DNA from: Candidatus Dormiibacterota bacterium
GTDB taxonomy: Bacteria > Chloroflexota > Dormibacteria > Aeolococcales > Aeolococcaceae
DNA: 9,555 nt
Assembly: GCA_019234035.1 (NCBI GenBank)
Contig: JAFALX010000436.1
Span: 1 to 9,555 of the forward strand
Reading direction: 5' to 3'
The position numbers were made by a program, and so were the translations under genes. Below the pieces are notes generated by a model, which searched no databases, was not told the DNA's origin, and saw only the letters and a program-made list of their open reading frames with translations. Positions 1-8,246 of this stretch are shown piece after piece (the stretch's first letter is position 1; each line of letters begins with the position of its first letter).

Positions 1-355
1 GGCATGGCTGCACGACAAGCGAGACGGACTGCACTCGCTGATCGTGCGCATCGACCGCATGCTCGACCAGCAGGTGGGCGACCTCCGCGTGCACGACGGC
101 ACTGCGGTGGTGCACATGCCCACGCAGGCGGAGCATCACCATCGCGAGGCGGTGCGGCTCGTGGTCCACCACCCGGAGATCGTGACGTTCCATTCCGACA
201 CCGCGACCAAGGCTGTCCGCCGCTTCGGCGACTGGCTCGCACGCCACGAGTCGATGGTGCAGCTCGTGTCCCTGGGAAATCGCAAGTACCGCCTCGCGGT
301 CAACCCCGCGGAGCCGGCAGACGCCACACCGTCCGCGCCCGGCGACGCAGCGTGA
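1..355 (+). CDS. C-terminal part of an unrecognised protein (5' end outside window)
   Basis: The frame is open from base 2 to the TGA at 353-355, giving 117 residues with no stop before the left edge, so the gene almost certainly starts upstream. An internal GTG at 44 could be a start but nothing supports it. The visible part is soluble, rich in His and Arg (a HHH run near residue 47), and contains a stretch around VTFHSDTATKAVRRFGDWLA followed by a short predicted beta segment (MVQLVSLGNRKYRLAV) and a disordered Pro/Ala tail. There is no signal peptide or membrane segment in this part. I do not recognise the family. Its stop overlaps the start of the next gene in a GTGA, so the two are very likely translated together and may act together. 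Being a real gene is well supported by the frame and the coupling; its function is unknown. Confidence 0.65.
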   Translation, partial: AWLHDKRDGLHSLIVRIDRMLDQQVGDLRVHDGTAVVHMPTQAEHHHREAVRLVVHHPEIVTFHSDTATKAVRRFGDWLARHESMVQLVSLGNRKYRLAVNPAEPADATPSAPGDAA

Positions 356-1677
356 ATCTCACGCTCGCCGATCTGCGCGCGCTGCCGTTCGCATCCGCGC
401 TGATCGGCGGCGACGGCGAGGTGGTTGCGAACACTCCCGAGTGGCGCGGGGACGGGCCCGGGTCTGCCTCGTATCCGGTGCGCCGCAGCCGTCTCGTCGT
501 CTGCGTGGAGCAGGCCGCACCGAGTTGCGCCGCACTCCTCGACCGCGTGCTCGGCGAGCTCGACGCCGCCGGCGCCGAGGCGGCGCCGCCGTACTCGCTG
601 CAGCTGCGCATGCTCGCCGCGTCGCTGCGTGTGGTCGCGGGACGCACAGTGCACGAGCACGACGTGCTGCCGGCCGGCGAGGTGCTGGAGCTGGCGCAGG
701 CGGGCATCGAGGCGCGCACCGGCCTGCGGCACCGCATCGTCGGGTTCGAACGCGGAAGTGCAGTTGCGGTGCGCGGCGGTGCAGCAGCGGCGCTCGTGCT
801 CGTCCAGCTCGCGGTCAATGCGGAGCGGCATGACGCGGCCAGCGCGGTGCACCTCTCTGCCGCCACCGGCGAGCTGCGCATCGAGTGGGCCAGCGACTCC
901 GCCGGCAGTGTGTCCACGGCACGGCGCCGTCAGGACCGCGAGCGCTGGGGCCTCGGGTTTGCGCGCATCGCTGCGGACGCCATCGGCGGCGTCGTCCACC
1001 CGCCGCAGCCGCGCGACGATGGCATGGTCATGGCAGCGCTCGAGTTCGGCGTGCCACGGCTGTCGCTGCCGCTCGCGGCCGTGCGCGATGGGCACGTCGC
1101 CCGTGCGACGCGTGCCTGGGACGACGAGACCGGTGCGACCCCGGGGACCGCGGTCATCACCATGCCGCAGCTGCTCGACGCCGCCCACGCTGCCGCCGCG
1201 ACATCAGGAGCGATCGCGCGCGCCGGGCCGTTCACCGCGCGCCAGGACGGCGACATCACGTGGCTCGCGGTTCCTCCCGACGATGTGGCGGACCGCGCTC
1301 GCGATGTGATCGACGGGCTCACCCACGAGCAGGCGCTGGTCGACGGTGTCGCCGAGCCGCGACGCTCGCGCATCGATGCGCTGGCGCAGCTGCTCGCGCA
1401 TGCTCTGGGCGCGCCGCTGCAGCGCGTCCCATCGTCAACGTGGGTGCAGCGGATGCGCACGCTCGCCGGCCTCCATGGGCTGGCGATGCCGCTGCCGGAA
1501 CCCGCGGGAGCCGGCGCCACCGATCCGGCGGTGTCGGCGCTGCTCGCCGCGGAGGCTGGTGAGCGGTTCGAGGTCGACGGCGAGGCCCTGTGGCTCGTGC
1601 TGCGGCCGGACCGTGCGAACAGCACGCTCGCGGCAGCGCTGCTCAGTGAGGGTCGGGACCGGGTCCGCCTGGGTTAG
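352..1677 (+). CDS. Uncharacterised protein with a degenerate GHKL (histidine-kinase-type) ATPase-like domain
   Basis: 441 residues from a GTG at 352 that shares GTGA with the stop of the preceding gene; the frame stays open further upstream, but that part would lie fully over the preceding gene and reads as low-complexity Arg/Pro, so 352 is preferred. Residues about 3-55 (LPFASALIGGDGEVVANTP) look like the start of a small PAS-like sensor fold. Residues about 80-235 resemble a HATPase: an N-box-like LVQLAVNAERHD (Asn156), a possible G1 remnant DSAG (182-185) and a G2-like WGLGFARIAADAIGG (199-213). No phospho-acceptor His helix of the usual H-box type is evident, and the G1 box is poor, so phosphotransfer is doubtful. 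The last 200 residues are unassigned. No membrane segments are seen, so it is probably cytoplasmic. Its 3' end overlaps that of queF by 35 bp. The domain call is inference from motifs. Confidence 0.7.
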   Translation: MNLTLADLRALPFASALIGGDGEVVANTPEWRGDGPGSASYPVRRSRLVVCVEQAAPSCAALLDRVLGELDAAGAEAAPPYSLQLRMLAASLRVVAGRTVHEHDVLPAGEVLELAQAGIEARTGLRHRIVGFERGSAVAVRGGAAAALVLVQLAVNAERHDAASAVHLSAATGELRIEWASDSAGSVSTARRRQDRERWGLGFARIAADAIGGVVHPPQPRDDGMVMAALEFGVPRLSLPLAAVRDGHVARATRAWDDETGATPGTAVITMPQLLDAAHAAAATSGAIARAGPFTARQDGDITWLAVPPDDVADRARDVIDGLTHEQALVDGVAEPRRSRIDALAQLLAHALGAPLQRVPSSTWVQRMRTLAGLHGLAMPLPEPAGAGATDPAVSALLAAEAGERFEVDGEALWLVLRPDRANSTLAAALLSEGRDRVRLG

Positions 1678-2098
1678 GTGCTGCACCTGCCGGCCACCAG
1701 GGGTCGGGCTCGCCGTCAAACGCGGAGTCGCGATGGTGAGCGCGGACGACGGTCTTGATGTTGCCGCGCACGTTGAAGTCGCCCACGACCTCGATGTATC
1801 GCGGCGCGAGCAGGGCGATGAGATCCGACATGACGATGTTGGTGACGTCCTCATGAAACACGTGGCGGTCGCGGAAGCCGTTGATGTACAGCTTCAACGA
1901 CTTCAGCTCGACGATGCGCGGCCCGGGCACGTAGCGCACGTGCAGGGTGGCGAAGTCAGGGAACCCCGACCGCGGGCACAGGCAGGTGAACTCGGGAATC
2001 GTGAACAGCACCGTGTAATCGCGCTCCGGGGTGCGGTTGTCGAACGCCTCGAGCTTCGCCTCGCGGATCATCCGCTCGCCGTACAGGTCTTCGGTCAT
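1643..2098 (-). CDS. queF: NADPH-dependent 7-cyano-7-deazaguanine (preQ0) reductase QueF
   Basis: QueF reduces the nitrile of preQ0 to the amine preQ1, the precursor that is inserted into tRNA on the way to queuosine; it is a cytoplasmic tunnelling-fold enzyme. The 151-residue protein is the short single-domain type. Visible landmarks are the catalytic Cys41 in TCLCPRSGFPDFA with the partner acid Asp48, the family signature ELKSLKLY (Glu64-Tyr71), and the His82-Glu83 pair in FHED expected to hold the substrate. The ATG at 2096-2098 overlaps the stop of the upstream transporter gene (ATGA), and a GAGG seven bases upstream supports this start. The C-terminus carries an unusual Pro/Gly-rich tail (from about residue 134) that lies over the 3' end of the convergent gene; this extension is probably dispensable. 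The family assignment is firm. Confidence 0.95.
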   Translation of the reverse strand: MTEDLYGERMIREAKLEAFDNRTPERDYTVLFTIPEFTCLCPRSGFPDFATLHVRYVPGPRIVELKSLKLYINGFRDRHVFHEDVTNIVMSDLIALLAPRYIEVVGDFNVRGNIKTVVRAHHRDSAFDGEPDPWWPAGAAPNPGGPGPDPH

Positions 2099-2820
2099 CG
2101 GGTTGCCTCACGCGGACGCAGACGCAGTGAGCGCAGCGGGATGGGGCTGAAGTTCGTGTCACGGTCGTACACGTCGACGCGCTCCCAGCGCTTCAGCGCG
2201 GTGACGATCGCGTAGGTGAGCGGCGTCGCCAGAATCTCGTACAGCACCTTCACGATCCACACGTCACGGATGATGACGAGCAGCAGTGACCACGGCTGCG
2301 TCCCTGCGAACGCAAGCGAGATGAACACAGCGCTGTCCACACCCTGCCCGATCAGCGTGGAGCCGATCGTTCGCGTCCAGAGGAGGCGTCCGCGCGTGAA
2401 GACCTTGAGGCGCGCCAGGACGAACGCGTTGAGGAACTCGCCGCACAGGTACGCGACGAGCGAGGCCAGCACGAGGCGCGGCGTCTGCCCGAGGATGCGG
2501 GCGTACGCGGCCTGATCGGGATAGTGCGCGTTGGCGGGGATCGCGATTGCGGCTGCGATGAAGAGAACCACGATGATGTTCGCCAGGAACCCGCTCCAGA
2601 TCACGATCCGCGCCGTGGCGTACCCCCACACCTCGGTGAGCACGTCGCCGAACAGGTAGGCGAGCGGGAAGATGACGATGGCCGCGGGCGCCGTCAGCGG
2701 CCCGATGTCCGCGATCTTGCCCGCGATGATGTTCGAGGTGACGAGCGCTGCCACGAACAGCGCGGAGACGAGCAGCAGCAGCGGGCTGGGAGTGCTCGGT
2801 CGCCGGGTCGTCTCGGCCAT
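2095..2820 (-). CDS. yhhQ: Queuosine precursor transporter (YhhQ/QPTR family membrane protein)
   Basis: 241 residues of a polytopic inner-membrane protein with about six hydrophobic segments (roughly residues 13-33, 42-60, 70-92, 112-135, 150-170 and 178-205). Family hallmarks are FPLAYLFGDVLTEVWGY near residues 51-67, a GEFLNAFVLARLK loop, RTIGSTLIGQGVDSAVF and the YEILATPLTY segment near the C-terminus. Family members are known to import the queuosine precursors preQ0 and preQ1. The adjacent, overlapping queF fits preQ0 as the substrate: import, then reduction to preQ1. The ATG at 2818-2820 precedes a short polar N-terminus and the first membrane segment; no convincing Shine-Dalgarno precedes it. 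The stop TGA is shared with the queF start (ATGA), so the two form a tight operon. No preQ1 riboswitch-like leader fits in the 64 bp upstream. Family is confident; the exact substrate is inferred. Confidence 0.92.
   Translation of the reverse strand: MAETTRRPSTPSPLLLLVSALFVAALVTSNIIAGKIADIGPLTAPAAIVIFPLAYLFGDVLTEVWGYATARIVIWSGFLANIIVVLFIAAAIAIPANAHYPDQAAYARILGQTPRLVLASLVAYLCGEFLNAFVLARLKVFTRGRLLWTRTIGSTLIGQGVDSAVFISLAFAGTQPWSLLLVIIRDVWIVKVLYEILATPLTYAIVTALKRWERVDVYDRDTNFSPIPLRSLRLRPREATR
2106..2109 (-). promoter_or_regulatory. Shine-Dalgarno site of queF
   Basis: On the minus strand GAGG lies seven bases before the queF ATG, inside the last codons of the transporter gene. It suggests queF can recruit ribosomes itself as well as through the ATGA overlap. 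Confidence 0.5.
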
Positions 2821-2839
2821 GGGCGGCTAGCGTAAAGGA

Positions 2840-2851
2840 GCGGTATACCGC
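2840..2851. repeat. 12-bp perfect palindrome upstream of yhhQ-queF
   Basis: GCGGTATACCGC reads the same on both strands and sits 19 bp before the transporter ATG, between it and the lipoprotein stop. Its TATACC core could also serve as a minus-strand -10 element, although no good -35 is placed for it. It could be an operator for the queuosine operon or simply a small hairpin. Chance occurrence cannot be excluded. Confidence 0.35.
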
Positions 2852-2884
2852 CGCAGCGCCGTCACAGAGCCCGAATGCGGAGCT

Positions 2885-3496
2885 CTAGGCGTTGATGGCC
2901 TGGAGCTTCGCCAGCACCTCGCCGGTGAGGTTGCGCACGCCCTGCGGGTCCGATGTGACCCCGGACGGCAGGTACTGCAGGATGACGCTCACGTACCTGT
3001 CCTGCTGCAGCACCTCGGCGTCGATGCCCGTGGGATTCGACCTGATCGAGAACGAGAAGGAGTACGTGCCCAGATTGTCTTGAACCGCCGGGGCGGTGGC
3101 GTCGCTGCACGACTGTGCGGCGGTGAAGAACTGCGTGACGAACGTGTGCGCGTCGGCCGCGCTGTCGAAGCCCACGACCACGTTGCCGTACACCCGCCCC
3201 GAACCCGCCTGGATCTGGCTCTTGTACTGGTACTGCGTGCCGGTGGCCTGGTTCGGGCTGCACTTCACGCTGGTCAGATCGGGCACCGCCGTCGGGCTCA
3301 ACGCGACCGCGCCGCTCTGGAAGTCGTTCGTGTTCAGTGGTGCGTTCGAGAGCGTCACGATCGGCGTCGGCGTCGGACCGGATGGACCGGATGCCGGCTG
3401 ACTTGGTGCCGAGCCGCCCCCTCCACACGCGGCGAGACCCAACGCGGCGACACCGCCGGCAGCGATTGCAATCCCTGGCCTGAGAGGTGCGTTCAT
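2885..3496 (-). CDS. Small secreted lipoprotein of unknown function
   Basis: 203 residues from the ATG at 3494-3496. The N-terminus has basic Arg6, a hydrophobic stretch (IAIAAGGVAALGLAAC) and a lipobox LAAC with the lipidated Cys at 24, followed by a GGGG run and a Ser/Pro/Thr linker to about residue 45. This predicts export and anchoring on the outer face of the cytoplasmic membrane. The globular part (about 50-203) has two further cysteines, in VKCSPN and in QSCSDA, that could form a disulfide, and the segment GFDSAADAHTFVTQFF has the look of extracellular sensor-type lipoprotein domains. That last resemblance is weak and I assign no function. A second in-frame ATG at 3511 is possible. Longer starts would run over the divergent VOC gene and give an Arg-rich non-signal N-terminus, so they are rejected. 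It is on the same strand as yhhQ, 64 bp upstream, so co-transcription is possible. Confidence 0.85.
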   Translation of the reverse strand: MNAPLRPGIAIAAGGVAALGLAACGGGGSAPSQPASGPSGPTPTPIVTLSNAPLNTNDFQSGAVALSPTAVPDLTSVKCSPNQATGTQYQYKSQIQAGSGRVYGNVVVGFDSAADAHTFVTQFFTAAQSCSDATAPAVQDNLGTYSFSFSIRSNPTGIDAEVLQQDRYVSVILQYLPSGVTSDPQGVRNLTGEVLAKLQAINA

Positions 3497-3516
3497 ACGT
3501 TCGCAATCCATCGTAC

Positions 3517-3525
3517 TGGTATCAT
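3517..3525 (+). promoter_or_regulatory. Possible extended -10 promoter for the VOC gene
   Basis: TGGTATCAT matches an extended -10 (TGn plus TATCAT) and would start transcription near 3532, leaving a leader of about 35 bases with a strong ribosome site. No convincing -35 hexamer is placed 16-18 bp upstream. The site lies in the 71-bp gap shared with the divergent lipoprotein gene. Confidence 0.35.
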
Positions 3526-3554
3526 CGTGAGCGCACGGCGACAGCGCTGTTGAG

Positions 3555-3560
3555 AGGAGG
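3555..3560 (+). promoter_or_regulatory. Strong Shine-Dalgarno site of the VOC gene
   Basis: AGGAGG ends seven bases before the ATG at 3568. It fixes the start of the VOC protein and rules out the longer reading beginning near 3487. It is the only full-consensus ribosome site seen at a gene start in the window. Confidence 0.85.
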
Positions 3561-3567
3561 TTCAGGG

Positions 3568-3948
3568 ATGCTCGCGAACGCCAGGTACCAGGCCACACTT
3601 CCCGCAAGCAACTTCGAGCGCGCGAAGGCGTTCTACGCCGACAAGCTCGGACTGACGCCGGCGTCCGATGTGCCCGCCGGTGCCTTCTACGAGAGCAACG
3701 GGACGCGCTTCCTCCTGTTCCCGTCAAGCGGCGCGGCCTCGGGCACACACACGCAGCTGGGCTTCGATGTCGATGACATTGCGGCGACGGTGAAAGACCT
3801 CGAGGGCCGCGGCGTGCACTTCGAGGAGTACGACTTTCCGGGGTTCGACAAGGCGACGCGCATCGCGACCGTTGGCGGCGTGCAGTCGGCGTGGTTCAAG
3901 GACACCGAGGGCAATCTGCTCGGGATCGTGCAGCTCGCCGAGGACTGA
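3568..3948 (+). CDS. VOC-superfamily (glyoxalase / bleomycin-resistance fold) protein
   Basis: 126 residues, the usual length for a single VOC unit of two beta-alpha-beta-beta-beta modules. The first module runs from ATLPASNFERAKAFYADKLGL (about 9-29) to FLLFPSSG, the second from THTQLGFDVDDI (60-71) to WFKDTEGNLLGIVQL (109-123). The C-terminal motif normally reads DPDGN followed by LLEL, with the Glu acting as a metal ligand; here that position is Gly119. A metal-dependent glyoxalase or dioxygenase activity is therefore less likely, and a ligand-binding or non-metal role is plausible. The protein is cytoplasmic, with no signal peptide. It is divergent from the lipoprotein gene and meets the marR gene tail-to-tail with only four bases between the stops, leaving no room for a separate terminator. 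Fold is confident; substrate is unknown. Confidence 0.88.
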   Translation: MLANARYQATLPASNFERAKAFYADKLGLTPASDVPAGAFYESNGTRFLLFPSSGAASGTHTQLGFDVDDIAATVKDLEGRGVHFEEYDFPGFDKATRIATVGGVQSAWFKDTEGNLLGIVQLAED

Positions 3949-3952
3949 CGCG

Positions 3953-4414
3953 CTACGCCTCCTGCCCGGCTCCGCTGTCGACCGCCCGCTGCAGCAGCGT
4001 GAGCAGCGCGCGTTGATCCCCGTACGACAGACCGGCGACTGACGGCGATCCCTGAAAGAACCGCGACCGCATGCGCCGCGCGAGCCGCTGTCCCGCAGCT
4101 GTCAGCTGGACCCGGTGCACGCGAGCGTCATCTGGATCGGCAACACGCTGCACGAGCTCCCGCCTCTCGAGCCGGGTGATGAGACCGGTGATGTTCGAGG
4201 CATCGCACTCGAGCCAGTCGGCCAGCTCGCGCATCGAGGGCTCTTCATGCAACAGGTTCATGAGCACCGCGGCCTGCGCGCCGCTGAGGCCGAACTGCTG
4301 AGCGCGCTCCTCATCGAACGCATCCCACTGATGCACGAGCTCGTAGACAGCGTGGGCGATCGCCTCCGACAGATCCGTCGGCGACGGTTCGACCTGGGGC
4401 GCCGACCGTGTCAT
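3953..4414 (-). CDS. MarR-family winged-helix transcriptional regulator
   Basis: 153 residues, typical for the family. An N-terminal helix (about 14-40) would form the dimer interface with the C-terminal helices (about 106-150). The DNA-binding part runs from LSGAQAAVLMNLL (43-55) through the helix-turn-helix SMRELADWLECDASNITGLI (60-79) to a wing with the characteristic DPDDARVHRVQLT (Asp93-Thr105), including the conserved Asp95 and Arg98. Such proteins usually repress their own gene and a neighbour and are released by small aromatic or phenolic ligands or by oxidation; Cys70 lies in the helix-turn-helix and might be redox-sensitive, which is speculation. The ATG at 4412-4414 lacks a clear ribosome site. 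The upstream 70 bp contain a perfect dyad placed over a possible promoter. The likely targets are its own gene and perhaps the convergent VOC gene. Confidence 0.93.
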   Translation of the reverse strand: MTRSAPQVEPSPTDLSEAIAHAVYELVHQWDAFDEERAQQFGLSGAQAAVLMNLLHEEPSMRELADWLECDASNITGLITRLERRELVQRVADPDDARVHRVQLTAAGQRLARRMRSRFFQGSPSVAGLSYGDQRALLTLLQRAVDSGAGQEA

Positions 4415-4422
4415 CCGTCAGT

Positions 4423-4463
4423 AAGCGTACGACAAAGCGTCCCGCGTATCGCAGCGTACGCTT
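4423..4463. repeat. Inverted repeat AAGCGTACG ... CGTACGCTT in the marR leader
   Basis: Two perfect 9-bp arms (4423-4431 and 4455-4463) are separated by 23 bases that include the related GCGTATCG. The arms flank the probable -10 region. They could be a second operator pair, or a stem in the 3' trailer of clpB mRNA. Confidence 0.4.
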
Positions 4464-4473
4464 GACACATCAA
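4445..4473 (-). promoter_or_regulatory. Possible marR promoter
   Basis: On the minus strand, TTGATG (4473-4468) and GATACG (4450-4445) are separated by exactly 17 bases. The -35 matches consensus at four positions, the -10 at three. Transcription would begin about 25 bp before the marR start. The upstream half lies inside the 16-bp dyad. Confidence 0.35.
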
Positions 4474-4475
4474 GC
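4460..4475. promoter_or_regulatory. Candidate MarR operator (GCTTGA-N4-TCAAGC dyad)
   Basis: GCTTGACACATCAAGC has perfect 6-bp arms around CACA. Size and position, over the likely -35 of marR, fit an autorepression site of the kind MarR proteins use. It is also just beyond the clpB stop, so it does not control clpB initiation. Confidence 0.5.
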
Positions 4476-4484
4476 AATCAGCGA

Positions 4485-7121
<2,637 letters not shown>

Positions 7122-7211
7122 GAGGGGTAAATACCCAGTCCGCGTGTCGGGTAATCGGTCAGCGAGTGGCCGGCGAAGCGCTGAGACTTCGGAGATGGGA
7201 CACTAGCTGCG
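7122..7211. promoter_or_regulatory. Divergent clpB / carboxypeptidase intergenic region with a candidate clpB -10
   Basis: This 90-bp gap must hold promoters for both directions. For clpB, TATTTA on the minus strand (7133-7128) ends six bases before the GTG, the spacing expected when transcription starts at the start codon itself. The same bases form a small dyad GGGTA-AA-TACCC (7125-7136), and GGGTAA recurs at 7149-7154. No good -35 is placed. For the plus-strand gene I see only a distant GGAGATGGGA (7191-7200) and no convincing promoter hexamers. Confidence 0.35.
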
Positions 7212-8246
7212 ATGCGCCTTCCCAGGGCCCGGCGGGCGACTGCCGGGATTGGCGCGATCGTGATCGTTGTTTTGGCCACGATGCTGCTGGCCGGTTGCGG
7301 CGCTGCGGCACGGGCCTCGTCACGTCCGGTCAGCGCCTCCGACGCCAACCGCAAGCCCTGGTATGGGCTCACCGTCCTGCGTGACCACATCGCCTTCACG
7401 GGCGCGCCCACGGCAGCCGGCCCGCCGATCACCGCGAGCTCCGGCATCCTCGTCGACATCGACACTGGCCAGATCCTCTGGCAGCACGAACCCCACCGGC
7501 GGCTGGCGCCGGCAAGCACCATCAAGCTGCTGACATCGATGGTGGTGCTCGAGAACTTCGCGCCCACCAGGCTGATCACGGCGACGCCGGAGGCGCTCTT
7601 CGCCGGCACCGACGAGACCACCATGCACATCGATCCCGGCGAGAAGCTGACGGTGCAGGAGCTGATGACCGGTCTGCTCATGGTGAGCGCCAACGATGCC
7701 GCCAACGTGCTCGCCACCGAGACCGTGGGGATGGAGAAGTTCGTCGCCGCGATGAACGCGCAGGCGCAGGCCGTCGGGCTGCAGGACACGCATGCGACCT
7801 CGCCGGTCGGTCTGGACGACGACAACATGTACTCGTCGGCGTACGACCTGGCCGTGCTGGCGACGCTCGACTACACGCACTGGCAGCTGTTCCGCGACAT
7901 CGTGGACACGCAGCAGACCGTCCTCCCCGCGTCCGCGCTGCACTCGGAGTTCGAGCTGACCAACGTCGATCAGCTGCTGCAGCTGTACCCGGCCGCGGTC
8001 GGCATCAAGACGGGATACACCGGCAATGCGGGAAACTGCCTCGTCGGGCTCGCGGTGCGCGACGGGCACCGGCTGCTGAGTGTGCTGATGAACGAGCCCG
8101 ACTACATCTTTGCGACGTCGCGGACGCTTCTCGACTGGGGCTTCACGCAGGAGGGGTTGCCGACGCAGTACCCGACGCCGACACCGAAGCCGACGCCGGC
8201 TCCATCGCCCAGCCTCGCCGCGGCGACGCCCGCGGCTCACACCTGA
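7212..8246 (+). CDS. D-alanyl-D-alanine carboxypeptidase (S11 family), predicted lipoprotein
   Basis: 344 residues. The enzyme trims the terminal D-Ala from peptidoglycan pentapeptides outside the cytoplasmic membrane. The three active-site motifs of DacA/PBP5-type serine peptidases are intact: Ser102-Thr-Ile-Lys105, Ser159-Ala-Asn161 and Lys266-Thr-Gly268. The N-terminus has Arg residues, a hydrophobic run (about 12-26) and a classic lipobox LLAGC with Cys29, so it is predicted to be lipid-anchored instead of held by a C-terminal amphipathic helix. The usual PBP5 C-terminal beta domain is missing; after the catalytic domain comes a Pro/Thr/Ser/Ala tail (about 318-344, PTPTPKPTPAPSP) that may be a spacer or wall-contact segment. 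The ATG at 7212 is preferred since it starts the signal peptide directly. The stop overlaps the next start by one base (TGATG). Divergent from clpB. Confidence 0.94.
   Translation: MRLPRARRATAGIGAIVIVVLATMLLAGCGAAARASSRPVSASDANRKPWYGLTVLRDHIAFTGAPTAAGPPITASSGILVDIDTGQILWQHEPHRRLAPASTIKLLTSMVVLENFAPTRLITATPEALFAGTDETTMHIDPGEKLTVQELMTGLLMVSANDAANVLATETVGMEKFVAAMNAQAQAVGLQDTHATSPVGLDDDNMYSSAYDLAVLATLDYTHWQLFRDIVDTQQTVLPASALHSEFELTNVDQLLQLYPAAVGIKTGYTGNAGNCLVGLAVRDGHRLLSVLMNEPDYIFATSRTLLDWGFTQEGLPTQYPTPTPKPTPAPSPSLAAATPAAHT

Noticed and set aside
4..351. Upstream in-frame extension of the ATPase-like gene to base 4
   Set aside because: It would overlap the preceding gene entirely and reads as Arg/Pro/Ala low complexity. 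The GTG at 352 with GTGA overlap is the better start.
136..1188. 350-codon minus-strand open frame opposite the GHKL-like gene
   Set aside because: Composition is Arg/His-rich with no domain pattern. The plus-strand frame has hydrophobic patterning and ATPase-like motifs and is coupled to the gene before it.
2821..2884. preQ1 riboswitch ahead of the queuosine operon
   Set aside because: The 64-bp gap shows no preQ1 aptamer-like stem with an A-rich tail; only a short palindrome is present.
3497..3748. Longer N-terminus for the lipoprotein starting at 3748
   Set aside because: It would bury the signal peptide and lipobox about 84 residues inside an Arg-rich sequence and run over the VOC gene.
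3949..3952. Terminator between the VOC and marR genes
   Set aside because: Only four bases separate the two stops and no stem-loop with a T-run is visible around them.
4460..4475. HAIR element (HspR heat-shock operator) near clpB
   Set aside because: The dyad has CTTGA/TCAAG halves reminiscent of HAIR, but HAIR is CTTGAGT-N7-ACTCAAG. The spacing and outer bases differ, and the site is at the 3' end of clpB, not its promoter.
8158..8240. CCGACGCC-like short repeats at the end of the carboxypeptidase gene as a separate repeat element
   Set aside because: They are explained by coding for a Pro/Thr-rich protein tail; units are irregular and without conserved spacers, so neither a CRISPR nor a tandem repeat locus.
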